From a bacterium (GTDB taxonomy: Bacteria > Vulcanimicrobiota > Vulcanimicrobiia > Vulcanimicrobiales > Vulcanimicrobiaceae), in assembly GCA_021807065.1 (NCBI GenBank), contig JAKAPO010000112.1, positions 1 through 7,592 of the forward strand: 7,592 nt of DNA. Reading direction: 5' to 3'. Positions 1 to 6,671 of this stretch are shown here, in pieces. The translations under genes were made by a program, and so were the position numbers. Every line of letters starts with the position of its first letter. The stretch's first letter is position 1. The notes beneath the pieces were generated by a model. The model saw only the letters and a program-made list of their open reading frames with translations, searched no databases and was not told where the DNA came from.

Positions 1-1391
1 TACATTGCGAGACGCTCTTCCCGAAGAAATTGCAGGTCCGGATAGACGTACGGTGCCAGGGGCGGATTGACGAACATCTCGGCTTGCTGCGCAGCGTTCG
101 GGGGGGCCTGGAGCGACATCATGGTCGACCGTATGCGCGCGAACGCAGCGCGCGTATACGGCAATTGCCGGATCTGTTCACGATCGGCTACTGCTACACC
201 CACGACAGTCATCGCGAGCGTTCCGATGGCGAGAACCTTCCGCCACCGGGCGTGGCTGTCCAACAAAACAAACCAGGTCATCAGACTAACAGGCCCGCCG
301 AGGCCGAAGATCGCGTAGCGGGGGGTAAAGTCGAGGCCCGGATAATGCAGGCGCGCCCCAATGATCTCGAGTAGCACGAACGCATTGTAGATCATCAGCG
401 CTAAAGGAACAAAAAAGCGCGAGCGCTGAGCTAATGGGAGGCGTACGGTATAAACTGCACATGCCAGTTGCCCCAGCAAGAGTCCTGACCCCAGCAACCA
501 TGCTAACACTTCCTGGAGAGCGGTACCGGGAGAGAAGAGCGCGTTACCCGATAGCGCAACAGCGGCCGCGACTGCGTGAAGCACGTCACGCAAGCCGAAG
601 CCCGCGTTCGAGGCCGACCATCCCGTCCTGAGCCCTTCACCCAGCATTACATAGGTAAGCGGAAGCGCGATCGCCAGTGCCCCGAGTACGACCATTGCGA
701 CATCCACGCGCCGCAGCAATAACCAGCGAGTGAGCATAACGGTCACCGGAATCACCAGCGGTGGGGGGTAGATTCCCGCCGCGAAAACCCAAACCAGTGT
801 GCCCAACGCCGCCCATGACAAGACCCGTTGTATCTTCTCGCCCGAATCGACGGCGCTGAAAAATCTCTCCGCAATCCAAATAAGGCCGAGGGACAGTCCA
901 AAAACGAGTGGCTGCGCGACGGATTCCATTGATTGGTTATATGAAGCCCAATAGTTGTATGAACAGATGACAAACGGAGCGCTGAGTACGACCAAGATTG
1001 TCAGCATGTCGAAGCGCTGTGCTTTTCGGAAGAGCAAAACGCAAAGCAGCAGCGAGACCGACGCGCTCACCACCGCACCGGTGTACCGCACGGTTTCTAT
1101 GTTCAGGTGGCTGAGCTTATAAAATCCGTACCAGATCAGGAAATACGATGGTGTAAAGTAATTCCAATACCGATCGAAAAGAAAATGGGGAAAGCCTGTT
1201 ACGGCCAGTTGATGCAGCCGATTTACGTAGCCGATTTCATCTTGGAACGGGAAATCGCCTGCGAGGTAGTGTTGGTAGGCGAGCAGCATAACGAGGTTGA
1301 TTATCACTGCTACGCCGATGGCGATGTAGATCCAGCGGGAAGACACGCGACCTAAGGGACGATTAGTTGAGACATTAGTCTGGACCGCCAA
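1..1391 (-). CDS. Polytopic GT-C-like membrane glycosyltransferase (partial, C-terminus off left edge)
   Basis: This reading frame is open from a TTG start at 1391 to the left edge, about 463 codons with no stop. TTG is chosen because AGGAGG lies 6 bases upstream and the first membrane helix follows about 20 residues later; no ATG sits there in frame. The product is very hydrophobic, with roughly 11-12 predicted membrane segments (for example near residues 20-38, WIYIAIGVAVIINL). The first external loop carries an acidic cluster, GDFPFQDE at residues 45-52. An early acidic motif in loop 1 is typical of GT-C enzymes such as ArnT/PMT and Gtr-type transferases, which use polyprenyl-phosphate sugars as donors. 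The exact family is not recognised. Given gtrB, gtrA and a sugar aminotransferase nearby, I infer periplasmic transfer of a lipid-linked sugar to O-antigen or lipid A. It could instead be a polymerase or another membrane enzyme of unknown role. Confidence 0.72.
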   Translation of the reverse strand, partial: MAVQTNVSTNRPLGRVSSRWIYIAIGVAVIINLVMLLAYQHYLAGDFPFQDEIGYVNRLHQLAVTGFPHFLFDRYWNYFTPSYFLIWYGFYKLSHLNIETVRYTGAVVSASVSLLLCVLLFRKAQRFDMLTILVVLSAPFVICSYNYWASYNQSMESVAQPLVFGLSLGLIWIAERFFSAVDSGEKIQRVLSWAALGTLVWVFAAGIYPPPLVIPVTVMLTRWLLLRRVDVAMVVLGALAIALPLTYVMLGEGLRTGWSASNAGFGLRDVLHAVAAAVALSGNALFSPGTALQEVLAWLLGSGLLLGQLACAVYTVRLPLAQRSRFFVPLALMIYNAFVLLEIIGARLHYPGLDFTPRYAIFGLGGPVSLMTWFVLLDSHARWRKVLAIGTLAMTVVGVAVADREQIRQLPYTRAAFARIRSTMMSLQAPPNAAQQAEMFVNPPLAPYVYPDLQFLREERLAM

Positions 1392-1397
1392 CTGGAG

Positions 1398-1403
1398 CCT
1401 CCT
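1398..1403 (-). promoter_or_regulatory. Strong Shine-Dalgarno AGGAGG deciding a TTG start
   Basis: On the minus strand AGGAGG is followed by six bases and then TTG at 1391. It is the best ribosome binding site in the window and settles the non-ATG start of the membrane glycosyltransferase. The ATG at 1376 is in another frame and meets a stop after seven codons. Confidence 0.75.
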
Positions 1404-1433
1404 ATGCGACCGCGATACGATTTCCCGTGATTC

Positions 1434-1565
1434 ATGGGGTCGGCCCAGCCATCCTTTGGCCCAGAGGCTCGGCTAAGGGGGGTGCTCTCCCGCGTATTCG
1501 GCGTGGATCGAATCTCCCTGTGCTGGGTATATATCGCCATCGGCGCAGCCGTGATAGTCAACCTC
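1434..1565 (+). pseudogene. N-terminal stub of a second, divergent copy of the membrane glycosyltransferase
   Basis: The plus-strand frame from ATG 1434 encodes WVYIAIGAAVIVNL at 1524-1565. This nearly matches WIYIAIGVAVIINL, the first membrane helix of the minus-strand glycosyltransferase at 1293-1334. At DNA level the two stretches agree over about 45 bases with roughly six differences, several silent, so the similarity is in coding sequence. Similarity stops at about 1566, exactly where IS66 tnpB sequence begins, so the rest of this copy was lost. The start is uncertain: ATG 1434 and GTG 1482 are both in frame and neither has a clear ribosome binding site. The frame stays open to 1961, but beyond 1566 it only reads antisense to tnpB. 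The stub points toward wecE, so it was perhaps the first gene of that operon. Confidence 0.7.
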
Positions 1566-1885
1566 GATTCCCGCGAGCAGCATCGAGAGTTGCGCCGCGC
1601 TCAACGATACGCCTCCACTCTGTGCTTGCGGCCAGATGGAGCGGCCGCGCTCCAACCGTTTTGCCATCAAGCACAATCCCGTTCCGTCCCACCACAAGAG
1701 CTTGATCAGATCGCCGCGCCGCCCGCGAAACACGAAGAAATGACCGCAGAGCGGACTGCTCGCTACCGCGTTCTGCACCAGGGCGCTCAGTCCGGTAAAC
1801 CCCTTGCGCATGTCCGTCGTGCCGGCAGCCGGCCGCGCATGCCGCTCACCACCCCGTTCGCCATCCCGGTTACCACGACGCTCAT
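1564..1885 (-). pseudogene. tnpB: IS66 accessory protein TnpB, frameshifted and 3'-truncated
   Basis: The conserved TnpB core is clear: GTTDMRKGF, then GHFFVFRGRRGDLIKLLWWDG and LCLMAKRLERGRSIWP, then LSAAQLSMLLAGIE. TnpB is an IS66 accessory protein needed for transposition in members that carry it; its biochemical role is not settled. The natural start is probably ATG 1885 (MSVVVTGMANGVVSGMRGRL), which overlaps the ancestral tnpA stop as ATGA. That frame is one base out of step with the core, so a frameshift lies at about 1820-1840. The core frame is open from an ATG at 1937, but its N-terminus there is not TnpB-like. The C-terminus leaves the family at 1563 and the frame runs on as a chimera to 1473. 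About 107 of the usual 115 or so residues remain. Confidence 0.82.
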
Positions 1886-2393
1886 CGCCGCAACTGCGCG
1901 ACCAAGGCGCACACCAAGGCGGCGTCCAGCGCCGCACTCTCGTTCCGCAGCGTCGCGCTAGCCGAAAACGCGAGCCACAACGCTACCGCTGTATGCAGCC
2001 GAATGCGGAGACCGGTGCGAGGACGAAGACGCAGGGGCGATCGTCACGGGGAGCAACCGCGGACTTGGCGCGCTGGCGCGAACTCGCTGCGCCGACGTTG
2101 ACGGCCCCCGTTTCCCAGCACAGTAGCGCGCCCGCCAATGACACAGGCTGGTTGGGTGGACGCCCTGTTCACGCGCAACCGCGCAAATCGATGCGCCCTC
2201 GCGCAGCGCAAGCTCGACGATCCGTTGCTTTTCAGAAAGGGGCCAGCGGCGACGAGGCGCGCGCAAGTGCGATGCCACTGATGCTGACATGAAGGCCCCG
2301 CGATGCGGCGGAGTGCATTACTCCTATCGTCGCGGACCAAACACCCTCTCTTAATCGCGGTAGGGGGCCTCTCCGCACTCCTCTGCGACTTAC
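1566..2393 (-). mobile_element. Degenerate IS66-family element (tnpA-tnpB remnant, tnpC lost)
   Basis: tnpA and tnpB are in IS66 order on the minus strand, but the large transposase gene tnpC and the distal inverted repeat are missing. The element breaks off about ten residues before the expected end of TnpB, at 1563-1567, directly against the glycosyltransferase stub. The other end is placed near 2393, where the minus strand reads GTAAGTCGCAGAGG, like the GTAAG-type termini usual in IS66. With one end missing, the 8-bp target duplication cannot be tested. Both surviving genes are frameshifted, so the element is dead. Confidence 0.8.
1882..2290 (-). pseudogene. tnpA: IS66 helix-turn-helix protein TnpA, frameshifted
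   Basis: The frame from ATG 2290 gives an IS66 TnpA N-terminus: RRRWPLSEKQRIVELAL, then GASICAVAREQGVHPTSLCHW, a helix-turn-helix typical of TnpA proteins. It stays TnpA-like through LLPVTIAP near 2040, then loses resemblance and stops at 1958. A neighbouring frame continues with LRIRLHTAVALWL and ends LVCALVAQLRR at a TGA (1884-1882) overlapping the probable tnpB ATG. That ending fits the family (a beta-rich stretch and then an alpha-helical tail), so a single-base indel near 2000-2040 broke the gene. TnpA is presumed to bind the element ends. With tnpC gone it has no function here. Confidence 0.75.
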
Positions 2394-2604
2394 TGGGACT
2401 ATACGCGGACTGGAAAATCCAGCCCCTGCCTAGCGCGGGGAGCTTTGCGTGAAGGTAACAGCTACACGAACGATCCATAACCCTCTCGATGAAACTTGCT
2501 GGGCGAGCTCCTTGAGGGAAAACCTCACGAACAGTTCCAATGGGGAGGGACGGGGAACGGGTCGAGCGGCAATGCACAGACACCGCGCCAGTCCTTTACC
2601 CGAC
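2394..2604 (+). ncRNA. Remnant of a group II intron 3' end (domains V and VI)
   Basis: At 2505-2537 a 33-base hairpin has the layout of group II domain V. It has a 9-base lower strand starting GAGC, a 4-bp upper stem (GAGG/CCTC) around a GAAAA loop, a 2-base AC bulge, and a 9-base closing strand ending GTTC. The order, lengths and bulge agree with known domain V elements such as that of Ll.LtrB. Two mispairs in the lower stem suggest decay. It is followed by GGGGAGGGACGGGGAACGGG and a weaker stem, CGGGT at 2558-2562 pairing with ACCCG at 2598-2602, as expected for domain VI. The 3' boundary would be near 2604 (CCGAC). The part from 2394 to 2504 is assigned only by position; no reverse transcriptase coding was recognised. 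IS66 abuts the left side, so the 5' part is missing. Confidence 0.5.
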
Positions 2605-3144
2605 AACGCAAGGCTAGTGTATCCCGATAAATTGTTTCTGCAGGATCAGCACTGGCCATGTACGCTGGAGAACGCGGCATGACCTACGTGCGAACGCATG
2701 CATAGCAATCGACTATGTCGTTACCGGCGACGCCACAGGAAATAACCGGCTTTCGGGGTCAGCTATGCTCCGCTCGAAACCTCGGGGGGCAGTTCAAAAG
2801 CGGCGAAAGAACCGTTCAACGCTCAGGACAACGGGGAGTCTGCCGTGTGCGCTCGCCTGAATCAGGAAGTGACGTGGACCGTATATATCGTTGTCAGTTG
2901 GACCAAACTTCTGCCTTCCCAAAACGGCGATATGGTCGCCGCTTGGGTTCCGGCGCCTCTGTCCAGCAATGCTTGGGCTTATCCAATGCGCGTGCTCCAG
3001 GTCGTCGGCAATACGACCGCAAGAAGCGATCCTGCCGGCTTCGTGGTTCAATGGTTGGCTGAGCTTGCGCGCCGGCACCGGCCGGGCCGAGGCGCTCCGC
3101 CGCCGCGAAGGTCGCCCGCCTGGGATGGCGAATCTTTCGCAGCG
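2605..3144. other. 540 bases without a recognisable gene, upstream of wecE
   Basis: I find no protein family, RNA gene or clear promoter here. The wecE frame is open back to an ATG at 2845, and the minus strand has an open frame at 2794-3150, but neither translation resembles a known protein. The 3' part, about 3060-3120, is rich in GC runs. Given the wreckage on the left, this is probably scrambled leftover sequence plus the leader of the wecE operon. Confidence 0.5.
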
Positions 3145-4311
3145 ATGCATCCCAACGAAGCCATTCCGTTTAACCGGCCTACTTCGGTTGCGAGCGAGCG
3201 AGCGTATATGTCAGACGCGATCGCGTACGGCCGCATCTCCGGCGACGGGGCTTTCACGCGCAAATGCCACGACTTCTTTGAACGGACGCTTGGCGTCCCG
3301 AAAGCCCTCTTGACGACCTCTTGCACGCACGCGCTCGAAATGTCGGCGTTATTGCTCGGCGTTGAACCCGGGGATGAAGTCATTGTCCCATCGTTCACAT
3401 TTGTCGCTACCGCCAACGCATTTGCGCTGCGTGGCGCGCGTATTGTCTTTGCAGATATCCGGCCCGACACGCTGAATATCGACGAACGGGCGCTGGAGTT
3501 GCTGGTAACGCCGAGAACAAGGGCACTCGTTGCCGTGCACTACGCAGGGGTCGGTTGCGAAATGGACAGCATCGTGGCAACGGCGCAGAAGCATGGGATC
3601 GCGGTCGTTGAGGATAACGCGCACGGCCTATTCGGCAGATACCATGGCAGGTATCTGGGAACGTTTGGCGCGTTCGCTACCCAAAGCTTTCACGAAACTA
3701 AGAATGTAACGTGCGGTGAAGGCGGCGCACTCCTTATCAACGATCGTGGCTACATTGAACAAGCCGAGATTGTACGGGAAAAAGGGACGAATCGCAGCCG
3801 TTATTTCCGGGGAGAGATTGACAAGTACACGTGGGTAGCACTCGGTTCAAGTTATCTCCCATCCGACATGTTGGCGGCGTTCCTGTGGGCGCAATTGGAG
3901 GCATACGAGTCGATTCAACAAAGGCGCGAGGCGCTTTGGAATCACTATGCGGAAGGACTGGCGGATTGGGCCAAACAGGTCGGCGTCGGTCTCCCTTACG
4001 TTCCTCCATACTGCGAGCAACCCTATCACATGTTCTATCTCATGCTGCCCGACGTCCAGAGCCGGCAAGCCCTTATTTCGCACCTAAAGAATGCCGGTAT
4101 AACCGCAACCTTTCACTATATTCCACTGCACTCGTCCGAAATGGGGCAGCGGCTGGGCGGGCGTACCGGCGACTGTCCGGTGGCGGAATCCGTAAGTGAG
4201 CGTCTTCTCCGGCTGCCTTTCTACACCGGTATGACGCCGAGCGACCAAGACCGCGTTATCGAGTCGGTTTCCGCGTTTCGCCCTACGCGATTGGGGGTAA
4301 CCGATTGCTAA
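3145..4311 (+). CDS. wecE: dTDP-4-amino-4,6-dideoxygalactose transaminase (WecE/RffA type)
   Basis: This PLP-dependent DegT/DnrJ/EryC1-family aminotransferase converts dTDP-4-keto-6-deoxyglucose to dTDP-Fuc4N with glutamate as amino donor, in the cytoplasm. From ATG 3145 it is 388 residues; E. coli WecE is 376. It aligns along its length: IPFNRP near residue 7, GDGAFTRKC near 33, PGDEVIVPSFTFVATANAF at 75-93, VHYAGVGCEMD near 131, VVEDNAHG at 154-161 (cofactor-binding Asp157), SFHETKN with the Schiff-base Lys186, and REKGTNRSRYFRGEIDKYTW, which favours WecE over other sugar aminotransferases. The same frame is open 100 codons upstream to 2845, but that part has no homology and ATG 3145 fits the family N-terminus. 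No good ribosome binding site precedes it. gtrB follows after 21 bases, so the two are probably co-transcribed. A related transaminase (VioA or QdtB/FdtB type) is possible. Confidence 0.88.
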   Translation: MHPNEAIPFNRPTSVASERAYMSDAIAYGRISGDGAFTRKCHDFFERTLGVPKALLTTSCTHALEMSALLLGVEPGDEVIVPSFTFVATANAFALRGARIVFADIRPDTLNIDERALELLVTPRTRALVAVHYAGVGCEMDSIVATAQKHGIAVVEDNAHGLFGRYHGRYLGTFGAFATQSFHETKNVTCGEGGALLINDRGYIEQAEIVREKGTNRSRYFRGEIDKYTWVALGSSYLPSDMLAAFLWAQLEAYESIQQRREALWNHYAEGLADWAKQVGVGLPYVPPYCEQPYHMFYLMLPDVQSRQALISHLKNAGITATFHYIPLHSSEMGQRLGGRTGDCPVAESVSERLLRLPFYTGMTPSDQDRVIESVSAFRPTRLGVTDC

Positions 4312-4332
4312 AGCGAGCGAGGTGTTCATAGG

Positions 4333-5352
4333 ATGAGGTCGCCGAAACTCGAGCCGGAACTCTCCATCGTCGTGCCGGTATATCGTTCCGAAGACTGTCT
4401 GCGCCCCCTGGTCTCCGCCATTACGCAAGCGATGGACCGCGCCTCAAAGACGTATGAGATTATCTTGGTCAACGATGACTCACCGGATGGGTCGTGGCGG
4501 GCGATATGCGAGCTTAGCCAGTCGCACCCTGGCGTTATTGGCGTAGACCTACGACGAAACTTCGGGCAAGATTGCGCCATACTGACCGGCCTCGACTTAG
4601 CACGGGGCGAATACATCGCAATCATGGACGACGACCTGCAGCACGATCCAGATGACTTGCCGCGACTCGTGGCGGCCTTGGAACAAACCGAAGCAGATGT
4701 CGTCTATGCCAACTTTACCTCAAAACAACAGGCGCTATGGAAAAACTTGGGCAGCCAATTCAACGATAGGTTCGCTCAGTGGGTCATTCGCAAGCCGAGG
4801 GGAATCTATCTCTCGCCGTACAAGATTCTGCGCCGCGACGTCGCCAAAATGATTTGCGCCTACGAAGGGCGCCAACCATACGTGGATGGCCTTCTGTTCC
4901 AGGTGACATCCCGGATTGCGCAGATTCCGGCAAAGCATTACGCCCGCGTTGCTGGGCGCAGCACGTACACATTCACGAAGTCCGTGCAGGTCTGGTCGCA
5001 CCTTGCGTTTTCCTTTTCCACGGCTCCCCTGCGCCTAGTTACGGTTCTCGGGCTGTTCTTTGCGTGCGGTGGCGTTATACTTGCGATCGCCGTGGCAGCG
5101 TATCGACTCTTCGATCCCCAGGACTTCACGATCTACGCAGCTGGCTGGGCCTCGCTGATGGTCGCAGTGCTGCTTATCGGCGGTGTTCAGATGTTTTTCT
5201 TCGGGGTGCTTGGCGAATATGTCGGCCGGACTTACTTGACCGCGAGCCGAATACCGCGAACCTCCATTGCGTCAATTACCGGAACCGCAGCCGATGATCT
5301 CGACCTACCACGTGGCCGTCGCGACTCTGTGCGGACCGGCGAGCGTCGTTAG
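4333..5352 (+). CDS. gtrB: GtrB/ArnC-like undecaprenyl-phosphate glycosyltransferase (GT2)
   Basis: This 339-residue enzyme would transfer a sugar from a nucleotide donor to undecaprenyl phosphate on the cytoplasmic face of the inner membrane. The N-terminal GT2 domain shows LSIVVPVYRSED at 10-21, EIILVNDDSPDGSW at 42-55, NFGQ at 76-79, and the DxD-like metal site MDDDLQ at 98-103, where family members more often have LDADLQ. Further on, GRSTYTF at 208-214 matches the conserved G-x-S-x-Y region. Two hydrophobic segments (about 232-257 and 268-292) and LGEYVGRTYL at 293-302 are hallmarks of the GtrB/ArnC/DPM1 group. A weak ribosome binding site, GCGAGG, lies about 10 bases before ATG 4333. Next to wecE, the donor may be dTDP-Fuc4N, as ArnC uses UDP-L-Ara4FN, but this is inference. 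The gtrA partner lies beyond an IS5 relic. Confidence 0.88.
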   Translation: MRSPKLEPELSIVVPVYRSEDCLRPLVSAITQAMDRASKTYEIILVNDDSPDGSWRAICELSQSHPGVIGVDLRRNFGQDCAILTGLDLARGEYIAIMDDDLQHDPDDLPRLVAALEQTEADVVYANFTSKQQALWKNLGSQFNDRFAQWVIRKPRGIYLSPYKILRRDVAKMICAYEGRQPYVDGLLFQVTSRIAQIPAKHYARVAGRSTYTFTKSVQVWSHLAFSFSTAPLRLVTVLGLFFACGGVILAIAVAAYRLFDPQDFTIYAAGWASLMVAVLLIGGVQMFFFGVLGEYVGRTYLTASRIPRTSIASITGTAADDLDLPRGRRDSVRTGERR

Positions 5353-5374
5353 GATCGACCCACTATGCTACTAA

Positions 5375-6176
5375 AGCGCGTCTCGTAAACCGGGTCTAGC
5401 GTTTCTTGAGAGGAATCCCGTACGCTTGCGTTCATGGGTTTTGCGGACGAGCGGTGGTCCGTCCTCGACCGCAGATCCCTCGACCAAGACCTTGAGACGA
5501 TGGCCGGGATCGACCCTGGAAGGATTCGCGTGCGGTTCTCAATGGCGTCCTTCGGGTGTTGAGAGCCGGAGCGCCGTGGCGCGATTTCCCCGATCAATGC
5601 CCTTCGTATCAGATGTGCCACCGAAGGCTCCAGCAATGGGCCCAAGCCGGCGTCTTCAGACGGATCCTCGAACAACTTGCACGGGACTTGCGCGAACGCG
5701 ATGGTATCGATCTTCGAGAGAGTTTCGCCACCGGCACGTTCACCTCGGCAAAGAGGGGAGCTCTTGCATCGGGAAGACCAAACGCGGCAGCGGAACCAAG
5801 ATCATGGGAACCACAGACGGCGCTGCTTTTTCTATCGCCCTATGCATCGAGAGTGCTTCACCGCATGAAGTAACGCTCGCTGATAAATTTCCGCGCCACG
5901 GGTTACTGAAGGAACGCCCGGAACACCTCATTGTGGACGTAGCCTGCGCCGGCATGATTGCTCCGCACCGCTGGAATCGTCGCCGGCCCGCCCCCCAAGA
6001 CGGTTCCCCCCGGCGCCGGTACAAACTTCGTTGGGAAGTCGAACGCCTCTTCGCTTGCCTTCAGAACTATCGACGCATCGTGGTTCGCTACTCGCATCAC
6101 GCAGAAGACTATCTCGGTTTCGTCTTTCTCGGGTGCGCTCTCATTTTGCCACGGAGCCCATAATGAGATGGCCTCC
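5375..6176 (+). mobile_element. Degenerate IS5-family insertion sequence between gtrB and gtrA
   Basis: A broken IS5-family transposase gene fills most of the gap between gtrB and gtrA. Possible termini are GCGCGTCTCGTAA near 5377 and, inverted at the right, GCCATCTCATTATGG (minus strand, ending near 6158). They share TCTC and similar flanks but match imperfectly, so the limits are approximate. The length of about 800 bases fits a small IS5-group element. Without it gtrB and gtrA would lie roughly 100 bases apart, so the element split an operon and probably no longer moves. Confidence 0.7.
5434..6163 (+). pseudogene. IS5-family DDE transposase, multiply frameshifted
   Basis: The homology steps through all three frames. 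ADERWSVLD near 5445 is in the frame of ATG 5434. RPWKDSRAVLNGVLRVLRAG, then APWRDFPDQCPSYQMCHRR and RDLRERDGIDL are in the frame that includes ATG 5556. KTKRGSGTKIM, SASPHEVTLADKF, MIAPHR, RRYKLRWEVERLFACLQNY and HHAEDYLGFVFLGCALIL are in a third frame ending at 6163. At least two indels are therefore needed, near 5480-5500 and 5750-5765. About 15 residues are also missing between LIVDVACAG and MIAPHR. The first catalytic Asp, usually in a D-G-T-F motif, is replaced (FATGTF). The second-Asp region and the Glu in WEVERLF survive. The gene cannot make an active transposase. Confidence 0.85.
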
Positions 6177-6260
6177 AGCCCTGCTTCGACTCGTAGCGCG
6201 GAGTCACGTTGCAGGGCACACCCCCCGCTGGTCCGACCGCTGACCTATCTGTTCGCTCGC

Positions 6261-6671
6261 ATGGCTGCGCGCCTTAAAGCCGCCGTAGAGCATGGACCTT
6301 TCTCTCGTTCGTTCGTGCCCTATGGATTGGTGAGCGTCGCCGCGCTTGCCCTGGAACTGGCCGTGCTGCATGCTGCTCTCGCGGGGCGGCTCTATCAACC
6401 CGTGGCGGTGTCAGTCGGCTATAGCTGTTCGGCGATTTTTCAGTTCTGCGCGCTACGCTATATCGTGTTCAAGGCGGCGAAGAAGACCTTGTCGGTTCAG
6501 GCCGCGGCATACTTCATCGGTCAGGTCGCGTTGTGGGCGCTCTTGCTGGCAGCGGTCACCGTGCTGACGACGTATTTCCCACTGAACACCATGCAAGCGC
6601 GTCTTATCTGCATCCCCACGCTGTTCCCCGTGAATTATTTCGTTAGCAAGCACTTCATTTTTCGCAAGTAG
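6261..6671 (+). CDS. gtrA: GtrA-family membrane protein (putative flippase of lipid-linked sugar)
   Basis: This 136-residue protein has four hydrophobic segments, near residues 17-40, 46-70, 80-106 and 110-135, which is the size and topology of GtrA/DPMS3-like proteins. Family features are FVPYGLVSVAALALELAVLH in helix 1, FCALRYIVF at the end of helix 2, and NYFVSKHFIF closing helix 4. GtrA proteins are thought to move, or help move, undecaprenyl-phosphate-linked sugar from the cytoplasmic to the periplasmic side, and usually sit next to gtrB. Here gtrB is upstream on the same strand, separated by an IS5 relic. ATG 6261 gives a normal-length protein but has no clear ribosome binding site. An in-frame ATG at 6168 would add 31 residues, begins within the IS end and gives a non-family N-terminus. 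Loss of the native upstream region may affect expression. Confidence 0.85.
   Translation: MAARLKAAVEHGPFSRSFVPYGLVSVAALALELAVLHAALAGRLYQPVAVSVGYSCSAIFQFCALRYIVFKAAKKTLSVQAAAYFIGQVALWALLLAAVTVLTTYFPLNTMQARLICIPTLFPVNYFVSKHFIFRK

Larger units (their letters stand above)
1293..1565. repeat. Imperfect inverted repeat made by two divergent paralogous gene starts
   Basis: The arms are 1293-1334 and 1524-1565. They match in inverted orientation over about 42-45 bases with about six mismatches and are separated by about 190 bases. Both arms encode the same first transmembrane helix, one on each strand. This is therefore duplicated coding sequence and not a transposon terminal repeat or an operator. 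Confidence 0.75.

Noticed and set aside
1107..1355. Plus-strand 82-codon frame sharing VDYH-CYADGD-like residues with the tnpB frame extension
   Set aside because: The resemblance arises from the inverted repeat of the two transmembrane helix 1 coding sequences read on the wrong strands; it is not a gene.
1293..1565. Inverted repeat as transposon ends or a regulator site
   Set aside because: Both arms encode the same protein helix and show mostly silent differences, so duplicated coding sequence explains it.
1473..1937. Minus-strand 154-codon frame as an intact tnpB
   Set aside because: Its N-terminus is out of the family frame and its C-terminus after 1563 is read from the stub's opposite strand; only the core is TnpB.
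1434..1961. 175-codon plus-strand open frame taken as one gene
   Set aside because: Only the first 44 codons resemble a protein (the glycosyltransferase stub). After 1566 it reads antisense through IS66 tnpB.
2044..2583. Minus-strand 179-codon open frame
   Set aside because: It overlaps tnpA in another frame and runs through the IS66 end and the intron remnant; the translation has no family features.
2845..3144. N-terminal extension of the aminotransferase starting at ATG 2845
   Set aside because: The 100 extra residues have no family similarity, and the known WecE N-terminus begins within a few residues of the methionine at 3145.
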